Source: a virus
Strand: one strand, 5' to 3'
Virus record (IMG/VR): IMGVR_UViG_3300030117_000278
Coordinates: 1 to 22,861 of that record
Length of the DNA: 22,861 nt
The notes beneath the pieces were generated by a model. That model saw nothing but the letters and a program-made list of their open reading frames with translations, was not told the DNA's origin and did not search any database. Shown in pieces: positions 14,448-22,377 of this stretch. Every line of letters starts with the position of its first letter. Within the stretch, counting starts at the first letter, position 1. A program made the position numbers and the translations under genes.

Positions 14448-16612
14448 TATCTTCTCCCATCAGGTTGCACATCTGCTCTGAATGAACCAAATCTCCAGTT
14501 TTCATCTGTTGTGGTATTTTCTATTCTCAATGCCACCAATCGACCTCGAGTTCTGGTATCTATTTTTTTAGTTGATGATGTTACTGTAAAAGGACCTAAT
14601 AATGAACTGGCTTTTGTTTCACTAGGAAAACTTTTAATTTTTAAAGTAACCGTGGCATTACCACTAATAACTTTAAAGTCTGGTATAAATCTTTTTATCT
14701 TCATAAGAAACTCACCTTGTCCTCCATCTACAAAAGCAAAATCACCAGATTCAATAAACGCATCAATACTAGCAGTAGCATTACCATTTTGGTCTGCTTG
14801 ATTTACACCCTTCTCGTGTTGATAAGTTGTTGTTGCACCGTTGGTAGTGCTTACACCTTGAATGGTTGGAAAAGTAGGCGCAGTAGAAGATGCAAACTCT
14901 GTCGCTATCGGCTTGTCAAATAAATACTTGTCAGCATAAGTCGTTCTAGCTAGCGAGCTGGTAGTCCACACTCCTTCTCTATAGTTGAACGTGACACATC
15001 TATCAATTGCATTTGAACCTGCTTTAGGGTAAAACCAATTTATTTCCGTAAAAAGAGAGTTGTAATTACTATAAACTATTTCACCTGAGTCATAGTTAAT
15101 ACCTAAGTCGTCTTCATTGACATTAGTAAACACAAAATCTTCTACCGAACAAGGTAAGCGTTTTACTGTACCATCAAATACAAAAAAGCCTCCAGACTCA
15201 CCCATCCAATATACAGCACCATCTACATACACTAGGGCGTGTTGACCAATTAAGCCACAGTTCGAACCTACCTGTTGAATACTAAAAGTAAAAGGAGGTC
15301 CAACAAACTGCATGGTATAAGCAGAGGTATCGGTTAATATTAAAATATAATCTTTGGCTCTAGTTGCCCCAACAATTCTACTACCAGAGTCTAATCTAAA
15401 CGTGCCTGCTGTATTTGTTGATACAGGCGTATAATCAGTTCTATCTTCTTGATCACTAAAACGAATAAACATCTTGTCTTGTGTACTTGCTGTGCCTACA
15501 GTAGTTTCTGTGCCTAAATGTATCAAGTGTCTATCTCGGCCTGATACTAATGACATAACACTTTTAGTTGGATTATTACTACTAACAGTTGCTCTTGTGG
15601 TTAAACTACTGCTTGGATTCCATTCAAAAGTTCTACCATCGTGCACTGTAACAATCAGTATCGTGCCAAAATTGTCCAACGCAAAATTAGCAGGTTCTAA
15701 AGTTACATCTGTAGTTGCTGATGCGTTACCCCAAGCAACAAAGTTAGTCGCATCGGTAACGACTGCCTCATCATCGTGTGCTGCACGAGTTGAACCCAAA
15801 GCCGCTCTAGTAATGCCTGTTAAATCATTACTAGAAATGCCTGTGTAAGTGATTAATTCTGAACCGACTAAAATGTGTCCAGATGAACTAAAACCAGATG
15901 TTGATGTTAAAGTTACCGCAGTGCCAGAACCTCCAGTACCAGCTGTATTGTCACCCAACGCACCGTTTAAATCATTTTTAGTTAAAGCAAGTGTTTCACC
16001 ACCCCATTGAGCCACACCCCAACCATAACCTGCGGTTGCTTGTGCTGGACCAAATTTAACATATGGGTTTACATTGCACCCTGTTGCACCAGTTACACCA
16101 GCCCCAGATTCAACCTTACTCATGGTGACGGTGAACGTGTCAGTTGCTCGTGTAACCACTTCAAACGTGGTATCAGTAAAATCTGTTGCCACAAAACCCG
16201 TGCCACTACCTGGTATGGTCATGTTGCTAAAAGTAAAAAGATCTCCCGCTGCTAAACCATGTGCCGTTTTGTTTACCGTTAAAGTTGCTGAATTGTTGGT
16301 AGTCGTATAAGTGCAAGAAGTCAATGTAGTATCCAGCGGTGTCACGTCATAATAAGCACCTCCATAATAAATAACCAAAACTTTATTGGTGGCTATTGCT
16401 AAATACTTATTACCATCCAAGTCAGTCCAGTTGTGTGTGTCTCTTGCAGCACCAACTATAGTATTTGCAGTTAGCTTCTCCCAACCACCGATCTTTTCTG
16501 GTTCGCCGTACCTAAATCTTACAAAGTCGCCATCAATCCATGTGCTTTCCGCAACGGATTCACTCATTTGTTTATTAAAACCAGGTTTAAATGGCACTTT
16601 AATTAATGGCAT
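14447..16612 (-). CDS. Tail hub / head-closure type virion protein (P22 gp10-like candidate)
   Basis: This protein has 721 residues. Residues 1-60 hold IDGDFVRFRYGEPEKIGGWEKL, a phage signature for a beta-propeller-type tail protein. Around 100-180 is an inserted TAHGLAAGDLFTF...TFTVTMS beta module, and around 225-290 a second insert with GSELITYTGI...LTGITRAALGS. The core resumes with SAYTMQFVGPPFTFSIQQVG, VYWMGESGGFFVFDG and LPCSVEDFVF (about 430-500). The C-terminus is LRIENTTTDENWRFGSFRADV with a final Arg-rich end. By layout and late position it may be the packaged-DNA stabilising tail protein (P22 gp10 type) or a tail nozzle protein. The two insert modules are common on phage tail proteins. 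It begins in TAATG with the cupin-like gene. Confidence 0.65.
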   Translation of the reverse strand: MPLIKVPFKPGFNKQMSESVAESTWIDGDFVRFRYGEPEKIGGWEKLTANTIVGAARDTHNWTDLDGNKYLAIATNKVLVIYYGGAYYDVTPLDTTLTSCTYTTTNNSATLTVNKTAHGLAAGDLFTFSNMTIPGSGTGFVATDFTDTTFEVVTRATDTFTVTMSKVESGAGVTGATGCNVNPYVKFGPAQATAGYGWGVAQWGGETLALTKNDLNGALGDNTAGTGGSGTAVTLTSTSGFSSSGHILVGSELITYTGISSNDLTGITRAALGSTRAAHDDEAVVTDATNFVAWGNASATTDVTLEPANFALDNFGTILIVTVHDGRTFEWNPSSSLTTRATVSSNNPTKSVMSLVSGRDRHLIHLGTETTVGTASTQDKMFIRFSDQEDRTDYTPVSTNTAGTFRLDSGSRIVGATRAKDYILILTDTSAYTMQFVGPPFTFSIQQVGSNCGLIGQHALVYVDGAVYWMGESGGFFVFDGTVKRLPCSVEDFVFTNVNEDDLGINYDSGEIVYSNYNSLFTEINWFYPKAGSNAIDRCVTFNYREGVWTTSSLARTTYADKYLFDKPIATEFASSTAPTFPTIQGVSTTNGATTTYQHEKGVNQADQNGNATASIDAFIESGDFAFVDGGQGEFLMKIKRFIPDFKVISGNATVTLKIKSFPSETKASSLLGPFTVTSSTKKIDTRTRGRLVALRIENTTTDENWRFGSFRADVQPDGRR

Positions 16613-17028
16613 TATCGGTATCCTCTAACTAATCTACTAGCTGGTACAATTTTATCTTTTATTAAACCAGATGTTTCTTCATTAACTCGTCTACCCATAA
16701 ACATAATTGTATAGACTGGTTGTTCTGCTTTAATCGTATGAAATTTGTCGTGACTTAATTGATTAAACCATTTCTTATCATTTATTTGTATTAAACTTTT
16801 AGCTGGGTCATACACAGTTTCTTGATATTTACCCCATAATAAAAAAGATACGAAAGAACCCTCATGGTTATGAGCGATTTGTTTGATTGGATATATTTTA
16901 GATATTAATACAGTAAAGAAAGGTGTCCATACACCCCATCTTTTTAACATTGGATTACCTGTTCTGGTTATTACATGAGTAGAACCAATACCAGATCCTT
17001 TATAAATCTTTTGCAAGAACTTTATCAT
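16612..17028 (-). CDS. Cupin-like protein
   Basis: This 138-residue protein has a cupin beta-barrel pattern. QIAHNHEGSFVSFLLWGKYQE carries the HxH metal ligands (His53 and His55 from the ATG used) and the closing Gly. WFNQLSHDKFHTIKAEQPVYTIMFMGRR carries the second-motif His (His97). It resembles a family in which HDHP.....ILWGGY is followed by H.......TL...GPR, related to small dioxygenase-like or sugar-binding cupins. Catalysis is not proven. I chose ATG 17028 with GGAAG eight bases upstream over GTG 17037, which would overlap that site. It overlaps the orphan gene by 29 bases and couples to the 721-aa gene. Placement among tail genes is odd for a metabolic enzyme and suggests virion glycan or tail modification, as inference. 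Confidence 0.6.
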   Translation of the reverse strand: MIKFLQKIYKGSGIGSTHVITRTGNPMLKRWGVWTPFFTVLISKIYPIKQIAHNHEGSFVSFLLWGKYQETVYDPAKSLIQINDKKWFNQLSHDKFHTIKAEQPVYTIMFMGRRVNEETSGLIKDKIVPASRLVRGYR

Positions 17029-17815
17029 ATCCACCACTTCCGTCTGATTTAGGCACCATTACATATTCTTTTATATTTTCTTTATTAACTTCTTGAGCCA
17101 CACGATTGCCATTATTGTCAAACTTGGGCACGACAATTTCAGTATCCGCTAAATTAGATAATTCATCAGCAAAGTCAGCACTATATTCAGTATACAAACT
17201 ATTACCAACGCCATACACCATAACTCTGTCTAAGTGTGCAAATAACTCAACCGATTGTAATTCACCTGCTGTATTAAATTGAAACTTGTAAGAATCATCA
17301 GCATGTAGTTTTTTACTCTCTGATATAGGCATTACAATATCTGATTTTAAAGATTTAGCCCATGCAAATATATTTGCATTTGTGCCTTGTGCATAAATAG
17401 CTTGAGTCTTTTGTAAATTAAAATCAGCATCACACATATCAGAGATTCGATATACCGACACACCAGAACCCAAAGATACCACTGGTATAGCTTGATCTGC
17501 TTTATAAAATATCTCTATGGTCTTAGTTTTAGTATCAAGATTATAAATGTATCTTAAAAAATCAGCATCTAATAACAAACTGTTTTGAAACTTACTGCTG
17601 TCTTTGTGGTCTTGTTCTACCGAGCATTGATGAAACGTAATAACATTAGCGTTCATATCGACACCCCATATATTTACAGGATAAGGAAAAGTTTCAGAAG
17701 TAAACACATCGGTAACTTCTTTTTTTATTGCTACAGTTTCTGAATCTTCACTACCAGCCCAATAGACTCTATTGGTAACTGCTTTGTTGTTGATAAATGC
17801 TCTAAATAAAATCAT
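17000..17815 (-). CDS. Unknown protein, tail-module orphan
   Basis: This 271-residue protein belongs to no family I recognise. It is beta-rich with no membrane segment, signal peptide or catalytic motif (MILFRAFINNKAVTNRVYWA; LFAHLDRVMVYGVGNSLYTE; NGNRVAQEVNKENIKEYVMV near the end). It is joined to the glycine-rich adhesin gene by TAATG, with GGAGC upstream, and overlaps the cupin-like gene by 29 bases. Position between a fibre-like protein and the hub suggests a tail-associated or fibre-assembly part, which is inference only. Confidence 0.6.
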   Translation of the reverse strand: MILFRAFINNKAVTNRVYWAGSEDSETVAIKKEVTDVFTSETFPYPVNIWGVDMNANVITFHQCSVEQDHKDSSKFQNSLLLDADFLRYIYNLDTKTKTIEIFYKADQAIPVVSLGSGVSVYRISDMCDADFNLQKTQAIYAQGTNANIFAWAKSLKSDIVMPISESKKLHADDSYKFQFNTAGELQSVELFAHLDRVMVYGVGNSLYTEYSADFADELSNLADTEIVVPKFDNNGNRVAQEVNKENIKEYVMVPKSDGSGGYDKVLAKDL

Positions 17816-18753
17816 TATGAGGTTGCTCCATTTCTTGTACCTGTAGCTGTAAATGTTACAGTATTTCCGTTTAAGTTTACAGCCTTGCCAGCTGCCCCAC
17901 CTGCTCCACTAACAGTGGTTCCTGCTGCTCCTGCACCACCACCATCTCCACCTGCTGCGGACGTTGCTGAATCGTCACCTACACTTACGCTAAACGCTGC
18001 TCCTCCTGAACCCGCTGAATTTACTGCACCCGCAGATCCTGCGTTACCGTTTGTAGAATTATTACTTGATGATGCCGAACCAGCCGCTCCACCAGCACCG
18101 CCACCAAACCCACCACCACCGCCATTTCCGCCAGCAGTGTGAAAAGAAGTTTGTCCTTTTATATTTGCTGAGGCCGTTGCACCAGCACTACCGCCACCAC
18201 CGCCACCACCGCCAGAAAGAGTTCCGCCAGTGTTATCAATAGTGGTATCAAATTGAATATTAATAGCATGCCCACCAGCACCACCCGCTGTTGCTGCTGA
18301 AGTTACAGAATTATTACTTCTTGTTGCTCCAGCACCACCATCGCCACCATCACCGACAACGGTTGAGTTATTGTCAATGGTAATAGTGTCACCACTAGTC
18401 CATCCTGTGCCTGTATCTAAGGCTGCGGTGCCAGTTGAGGTTGAAGAAATAGTTGCATTATTGACTAAGGTAACATCACTTAGGCCTGCAACATAGGTGC
18501 CACCTCTGTTATTGTAAATATTGTAATTAGAAGTATCGCCTGAAATAGTTAAAGTAATTGCAATACGATTAGAAGTACCATAAAAACTTGACATGGTGAT
18601 TGCACCTGATGAGGCAATGCCTGAAGTGCTTGAAGCTGAAGGTACTAAACTACCACCACGATAATACTCGGACATAGAATGTGGAGTGCTACCACCAAAT
18701 TCTGCCGCTATTTCGGATATTGCTAAACTAGAACCGCTACTCTTTATGGTCAT
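17815..18753 (-). CDS. Polyglycine-rich tail adhesin / receptor-binding candidate
   Basis: This protein has 312 residues. Residues 1-60 form a tail-protein N-terminal module (SSLAISEIAAEFGGSTPHSM, SEYYRGGSLVPS, ITMSSFYG) found on many phage tip proteins. Residues 63-133 are beta strands (IAITLTISGDTSNYNIY, DTITIDNNSTVVG). Residues 134-290 are dominated by Gly, Ala and Ser, with runs such as GGGGGGGG at 181-188 and GGGGG at 211-215, separated by Asn/Ser/Thr loops. This recalls the polyglycine-II helical sandwich of T-even gp38-type adhesins, where variable loops at the tip bind the receptor; the match is by composition. AGAGGA lies nine bases before the start, and it overlaps the S74 fibre gene by 17 bases. 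Fibre-tip role is likely but not proven. Confidence 0.65.
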   Translation of the reverse strand: MTIKSSGSSLAISEIAAEFGGSTPHSMSEYYRGGSLVPSASSTSGIASSGAITMSSFYGTSNRIAITLTISGDTSNYNIYNNRGGTYVAGLSDVTLVNNATISSTSTGTAALDTGTGWTSGDTITIDNNSTVVGDGGDGGAGATRSNNSVTSAATAGGAGGHAINIQFDTTIDNTGGTLSGGGGGGGGSAGATASANIKGQTSFHTAGGNGGGGGFGGGAGGAAGSASSSNNSTNGNAGSAGAVNSAGSGGAAFSVSVGDDSATSAAGGDGGGAGAAGTTVSGAGGAAGKAVNLNGNTVTFTATGTRNGATS

Positions 18754-19996
18754 GTTTGAGTTCCTCTATTTCAGCTTTTAATTCTTTTATTGCTTCAATA
18801 AGAACACCAACAAGGTTGCCGTAAGCAACTGATTTTATTTTTTCTTTTGATTTATCTGTTTTGACAACTTCTGGTATCACTTTTTCTACTTCTTGTGCTA
18901 TTACACCCATATGCTTTTCACCATATTCTTCAATATCTATTCTATTGTATGTTACACCTCTAAGTTTACACACTTTATCTAAAGCATCTGGTATCGTTGT
19001 TATATCTTCTTTAAATCTGTTGTCAGAAAATGCCGTAACATCATTATTAAAAGTTGCAGCACCTGCTGCTGACATATCTAATGTTAGTGCGGTAATCACC
19101 GAGCCGTCGTCATTACCTTTAAAAATCATGTCTTTGTCACTGGTTGCAGATTGTATTACAAAATCAGTTGAGCTATTAGTAAATCGACCTACTTCTGTGC
19201 CAGCATCTTTAAAAATAATATCTGCACCATCAGCATCTAAAATGATATCGCCACCAGAATCTAAAAGCATGTCCGAGCCACTATGTAAAGATTGATCTCT
19301 ATTTTTAAATTGCCACCCTACAGTAGCGTCACCTGAATATACCAAAGTAAATGCTGCTCTTTCATTCGCTACTACAAGGTTAGAAGCGGCACCATTTATA
19401 TTAGAACTGTTACGACCTACAGTTAAATTATTAGTATCAAAAGTATTTTCTGAATCTAAAAAAGTTACTTCATCACCTGCGGCAGGTGAGGCAGGTAAGG
19501 TGATTGTTCTAGCTCCACCAGAAGTATCAACTAATAGTTGTGCTCCAGCTTGCACTGTTTCAGCTGCACTAACAACACGCCAAAAACGTGTTTCTTGATC
19601 TTTTACAATGTCAGTGCCATTTGAGTGACAAACATAATGATTACCTTCACATAGTAAAAAACCTGTCTGACTGGTTACCTTAAAAGTAAGGGTATAACCT
19701 GCATGATCAGTGCCATCAATAATATTAAAAAACTTTTCAATACTTGCAGGCATATTTACAGTTCGATTGGCTGCTAAAGTACCTGTAAATTTAATACTCA
19801 TGTTTCTTGCGTTAGATACTGCTGCATTAGACATTACTAAAGTAACATCGCCAGAGGCAACATTAACTTCTTCGTATCCAGCTATCGCTTGTTGAACAAC
19901 GTTAAAATTATTATTGGTTTTATCACCCCATGTTCCAGGGTTTTCTCCAGTTACTTGCAGTTCGAACTTTAAATCAGTTGAGTATGATGATGCCAT
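18737..19996 (-). CDS. Tail fibre with C-terminal peptidase S74 intramolecular chaperone
   Basis: This protein has 419 residues. The N-terminus SSYSTDLKFELQVTGENPGT, then WGDKTNNNFNVVQQAIAGYEE, is a marine-phage tail-fibre attachment type. The middle is beta-rich and includes SGGDIILDADGADIIFKDAG, related to the repeats of the 349-aa fibre. Residues about 323-419 are a peptidase S74 (endosialidase-type) chaperone: FSDNRFKEDI has Ser324 and Lys329, the catalytic dyad at the usual spacing of five, then MGVIAQEVEKVIPEVV and a terminal coiled coil (IEAIKELKAEIEELK). The domain trimerises the fibre and then cuts itself off, so the mature fibre should end before Ser324. The gene is preceded by a TTGAAA-N17-TATAAT promoter match. 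Confidence 0.85.
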   Translation of the reverse strand: MASSYSTDLKFELQVTGENPGTWGDKTNNNFNVVQQAIAGYEEVNVASGDVTLVMSNAAVSNARNMSIKFTGTLAANRTVNMPASIEKFFNIIDGTDHAGYTLTFKVTSQTGFLLCEGNHYVCHSNGTDIVKDQETRFWRVVSAAETVQAGAQLLVDTSGGARTITLPASPAAGDEVTFLDSENTFDTNNLTVGRNSSNINGAASNLVVANERAAFTLVYSGDATVGWQFKNRDQSLHSGSDMLLDSGGDIILDADGADIIFKDAGTEVGRFTNSSTDFVIQSATSDKDMIFKGNDDGSVITALTLDMSAAGAATFNNDVTAFSDNRFKEDITTIPDALDKVCKLRGVTYNRIDIEEYGEKHMGVIAQEVEKVIPEVVKTDKSKEKIKSVAYGNLVGVLIEAIKELKAEIEELKHDHKE

Positions 19997-20023
19997 AATT
20001 ACCTACTTTGTATGTTTATATTA

Positions 20024-20052
20024 ATTATAAGGTCGTTATGCAACCTTTTCAA
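20024..20052 (-). promoter_or_regulatory. Sigma70-type promoter TTGAAA-N17-TATAAT before the tail-fibre genes
   Basis: On the minus strand TTGAAA (20052-20047) and a perfect TATAAT (20029-20024) are separated by exactly 17 bases. The -35 lies within the end of the 129-aa gene and the -10 in the 39-base gap, leaving a leader of about 20 bases before the ATG at 19996 with AGTAGG as ribosome site. This is the best promoter match I found in the window. It would let host RNA polymerase express the S74 fibre, adhesin and downstream genes independently. Confidence 0.5.
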
Positions 20053-20425
20053 CCTCATCCACAATAGTCCATGTTTGCTCTGTGCCTTTACTTACAGCAG
20101 TCCACGTTTGACTAGATCCTGTGCTAACCGCAGAATAAGTTTGTGCTGTGCCTGTGCTTACAGTTGCCCAACCAATACCATTAGCTATTCCTTGACTGGC
20201 GGTCATGCTAATACCAGATACAGCAAAACTAACATCTATCTGTATACCAAGAGTTCCAATTGATGAGGTTAAAGCAGTGCCTGTTACGCTTACATTAGCC
20301 TCTCCAGTTTGTGAAGAGCTACCAGCGTTCATCGCTAAAGCAATACCAGAAACTTCAACTATAGTATTAGGTACACCTTGTGCTCCAAAACAATCTTCAG
20401 CAAATGTGGTTGCACCAAAATACAT
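20036..20425 (-). CDS. Virion structural protein with 11-residue TGTxQTW repeats
   Basis: This protein has 129 residues. It begins MYFGATTFAEDCFGAQG, then beta repeats of the type VSGIALAMN.../VSVTGTALTSS.../FAVSGISMTAS (about 22-80). It ends with three consecutive 11-residue units, STGTAQTYSAV, STGSSQTWTAV and SKGTEQTWTIV. This two-part layout is common in small marine-phage structural proteins, probably tail or virion surface parts; I know no proven role. A strong AAGGAG precedes the ATG. Confidence 0.7.
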   Translation of the reverse strand: MYFGATTFAEDCFGAQGVPNTIVEVSGIALAMNAGSSSQTGEANVSVTGTALTSSIGTLGIQIDVSFAVSGISMTASQGIANGIGWATVSTGTAQTYSAVSTGSSQTWTAVSKGTEQTWTIVDEVEKVA

Positions 20426-20436
20426 ATTTTATCTCC

Positions 20437-21015
20437 TTATACTGCTATTTCTGTAATAGTAATAGATGATGCAAAGACTCCACCTAATCTTCTTCCACTA
20501 CCAGCTCCATTAAAAGTGGTCGTGCCTGAAGCATTAAATCCTGCTCGCACTTTAAATGTTGTTTCACTTGTTGTACCAGCAGTCATGAAATGGCTAAACA
20601 CAATATCTTTCATATCATTCGCCGCCTCAGTGCTACCTGCCGAACCGGCAGCTAAAGCATTTGCAGTTGAGTCTTGAAATAAAGCAGCCAACATTATTCC
20701 AGAGGCTGTACCATTTGAACCATGCCAAACGACATCTATTTTTAATTTGTTAGATGAATTAGTTGGAGTGATTGCTAAAGTCATGTATTGATCGCCTTCT
20801 GTATTTTGAGGGATAGTGTCATCTTGTGGCATAGTTGTGGTTCCTGTAGCTACAGCTCCTGTTTGAGTATTCACTATTTGTATAATCGTTCCAGCAGTTT
20901 TGTTGGTTATAATATTGCCTGTTGCAGCTGGAAAGGTTAGTGTATTAGTGCCTGCAGCAGCTGGCACATCGACCGTTACTTGTCCTGAACTACTACCTTT
21001 AATTACTAATGGCAT
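20437..21015 (-). CDS. Tail fibre-type beta-rich protein, paralogue of the right-edge gene
   Basis: This protein has 192 residues. The N-terminus has a common phage fibre start (MPLVIKGSSSGQVTVDVPAA followed by GTNTLTFPAATGNI), and then a beta domain with YMTLAITPTNSSNKLKIDVV. The motif SSNK(L/I)KID recurs in the gene cut by the right edge, so the two carry the same fold, perhaps a jelly-roll fibre head. The ATG directly follows the stop of the preceding fibre gene (TAAATG), with AGGAGG five bases upstream. Likely a distal fibre or adhesin part; receptor unknown. Confidence 0.7.
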   Translation of the reverse strand: MPLVIKGSSSGQVTVDVPAAAGTNTLTFPAATGNIITNKTAGTIIQIVNTQTGAVATGTTTMPQDDTIPQNTEGDQYMTLAITPTNSSNKLKIDVVWHGSNGTASGIMLAALFQDSTANALAAGSAGSTEAANDMKDIVFSHFMTAGTTSETTFKVRAGFNASGTTTFNGAGSGRRLGGVFASSITITEIAV

Positions 21016-22065
21016 TTATCCTCCTAACCCTTCAGTAGTTAATATCGTGCCTTCTGGTTCTCTTTCTGGTTCTAAAATTACTTTACCATCTGAATCAGTC
21101 CAACCAGTATCTTTCATGTATTGGTCTTGTCTTTCACCAACTACCATCCATGAAATAGTATCTGTGCAACTATTATCTTGTGCTGTAATAGTCAAGACAT
21201 TACCTGATACTGAACCTTTGACTGCTGTCCAACCACTTTCATTTGTAGTAAAACATTGAACATCTGTATTTAATGCAACAAATGTACCTGCTGTCATACC
21301 TGCTACTGTATCAATATTAACACTTGCAGTTCCACCAACTAAATCTACTTTGCCACGATAAATTAAATCAGCTTGAGGTCCTTCTATAAAAGAATGAACT
21401 AAATAATGTGAACTATTTTTACTTTCCAATGGATGAGGAATTTTAAATGAACCACCATCTTTAGTAAGTGTTCCAGAAATATGTACAGTACCAGAACCTT
21501 TTGGCACTAATCTTATGCCAATATTAGTATCAGTTCCTACACCTTCTATTAATACAGGAGAGTTAGCAGCAGAACCAACCATTCTTACATTGTTTACTGC
21601 ATTATCAACAAAATAAATATCTACTTGAGTTGTACTAGAATTTGAAAATTTAATATTATTTCCAGCACCACCAGCAGATTTTAAATTAACTTGGTTGCTA
21701 CCATTAGCACTTAACGTGCAATTTCCTGTTCCTCCAAAATTAAAAGTGCCATCTGTACTTGACATTTTAAAATTATCAGTACCAGCGATTTTAAAATCTA
21801 TTTGGTCATCTGTATCAGCATGTATACTTGTGTCTGCATCAGCATCCAATACTAATTCTTTTCCATTTAAATCTAATTTACTAGCAGTCATTTGAAATAT
21901 ATCAGAACCACCAATTTTAATATCTATTTGGTCATCAGTATCCGCATGTATACTTGTGTCTGCATCAGCATCTAATATTAATTCTGTACCATTTAAATCA
22001 ATACTAGATTCTGTGGTTTGTAAATCTGTGTTATCTCCTTTTGTGCCATGTATCGTTACTGCCAT
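21016..22065 (-). CDS. Tail fibre protein with 42-residue DADADTS repeats
   Basis: This protein has 349 residues. Two near-identical 42-residue units start at residues 24 and 66 (LNGTELILDADADTS and LNGKELVLDADADTS, each followed by IHADTDDQID and an IKI/FKI G..FxM end). After these come beta strands (TFNFGGTGNCTLSANGSNQV, GSGTVHISGTL), and a C-terminal part around SVNIDTVAGMTAGTFVALN. The pattern is that of repeated beta-solenoid or trimeric shaft repeats in marine-phage tail fibres. A strong AAAGGAG precedes the ATG, and it is two bases from the stop of the 102-aa gene. Confidence 0.75.
   Translation of the reverse strand: MAVTIHGTKGDNTDLQTTESSIDLNGTELILDADADTSIHADTDDQIDIKIGGSDIFQMTASKLDLNGKELVLDADADTSIHADTDDQIDFKIAGTDNFKMSSTDGTFNFGGTGNCTLSANGSNQVNLKSAGGAGNNIKFSNSSTTQVDIYFVDNAVNNVRMVGSAANSPVLIEGVGTDTNIGIRLVPKGSGTVHISGTLTKDGGSFKIPHPLESKNSSHYLVHSFIEGPQADLIYRGKVDLVGGTASVNIDTVAGMTAGTFVALNTDVQCFTTNESGWTAVKGSVSGNVLTITAQDNSCTDTISWMVVGERQDQYMKDTGWTDSDGKVILEPEREPEGTILTTEGLGG
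21745..21996 (-). repeat. Tandem 126-bp coding repeat in the tail fibre gene
   Basis: Two copies with a period of exactly 126 bases (42 codons) are visible: 21996-21871 and 21870-21745. The core of about 75 bases (for example tttggtcatc at 21801 and 21927) is almost identical, and the ends have drifted. The copies encode the two shaft repeats of the fibre, so recombination between them could change fibre length in frame. Confidence 0.85.
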
Positions 22066-22068
22066 AAT

Positions 22069-22377
22069 CTACTCCTTTGGATATTTGTCTTTAATTGTTT
22101 TGATGTCTGCTTTCCAAGCATCAATACCATCATTATAAATTTTATCCAACTGCTCTGGTATAGAAGGATATTCAGCTTTACGTTTTCTTGCATACTCAAG
22201 ATTATTATAAGCAGTCTCTAGCTCAGTTACTTTTGCTAAAATATCAGCTTTTGCTACTGGCGTGGTAACCCAGTCAATGTTATCTATATCATCTTCTATC
22301 ATTACAAAAGACGCATTAGGGTCTATGGCTTTTATAGCAGCTGCTATGTCTTTTCCAGGATATACATTTTCTGTCAT
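22069..22377 (-). CDS. Small helical protein with YPSIPEQLDKI motif
   Basis: This 102-residue protein is mostly helical after residue 40. The C-terminal region EYPSIPEQLDKIYNDGIDAW and IKTIKDKYPKE matches a motif common in small proteins beside tail-fibre genes of marine phages, often a YPSI..QLD......W...I..IK..YP pattern. Fibre assembly is a reasonable but unproven role. It starts in a TAATG junction with the edge gene and ends two bases before the fibre gene, so it is translationally linked to both. Confidence 0.65.
   Translation of the reverse strand: MTENVYPGKDIAAAIKAIDPNASFVMIEDDIDNIDWVTTPVAKADILAKVTELETAYNNLEYARKRKAEYPSIPEQLDKIYNDGIDAWKADIKTIKDKYPKE

Noticed and set aside
18861-19295. 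A 144-aa plus-strand frame
   Set aside because: Antisense of the S74 fibre gene, where motif-level support for the minus strand is strong.
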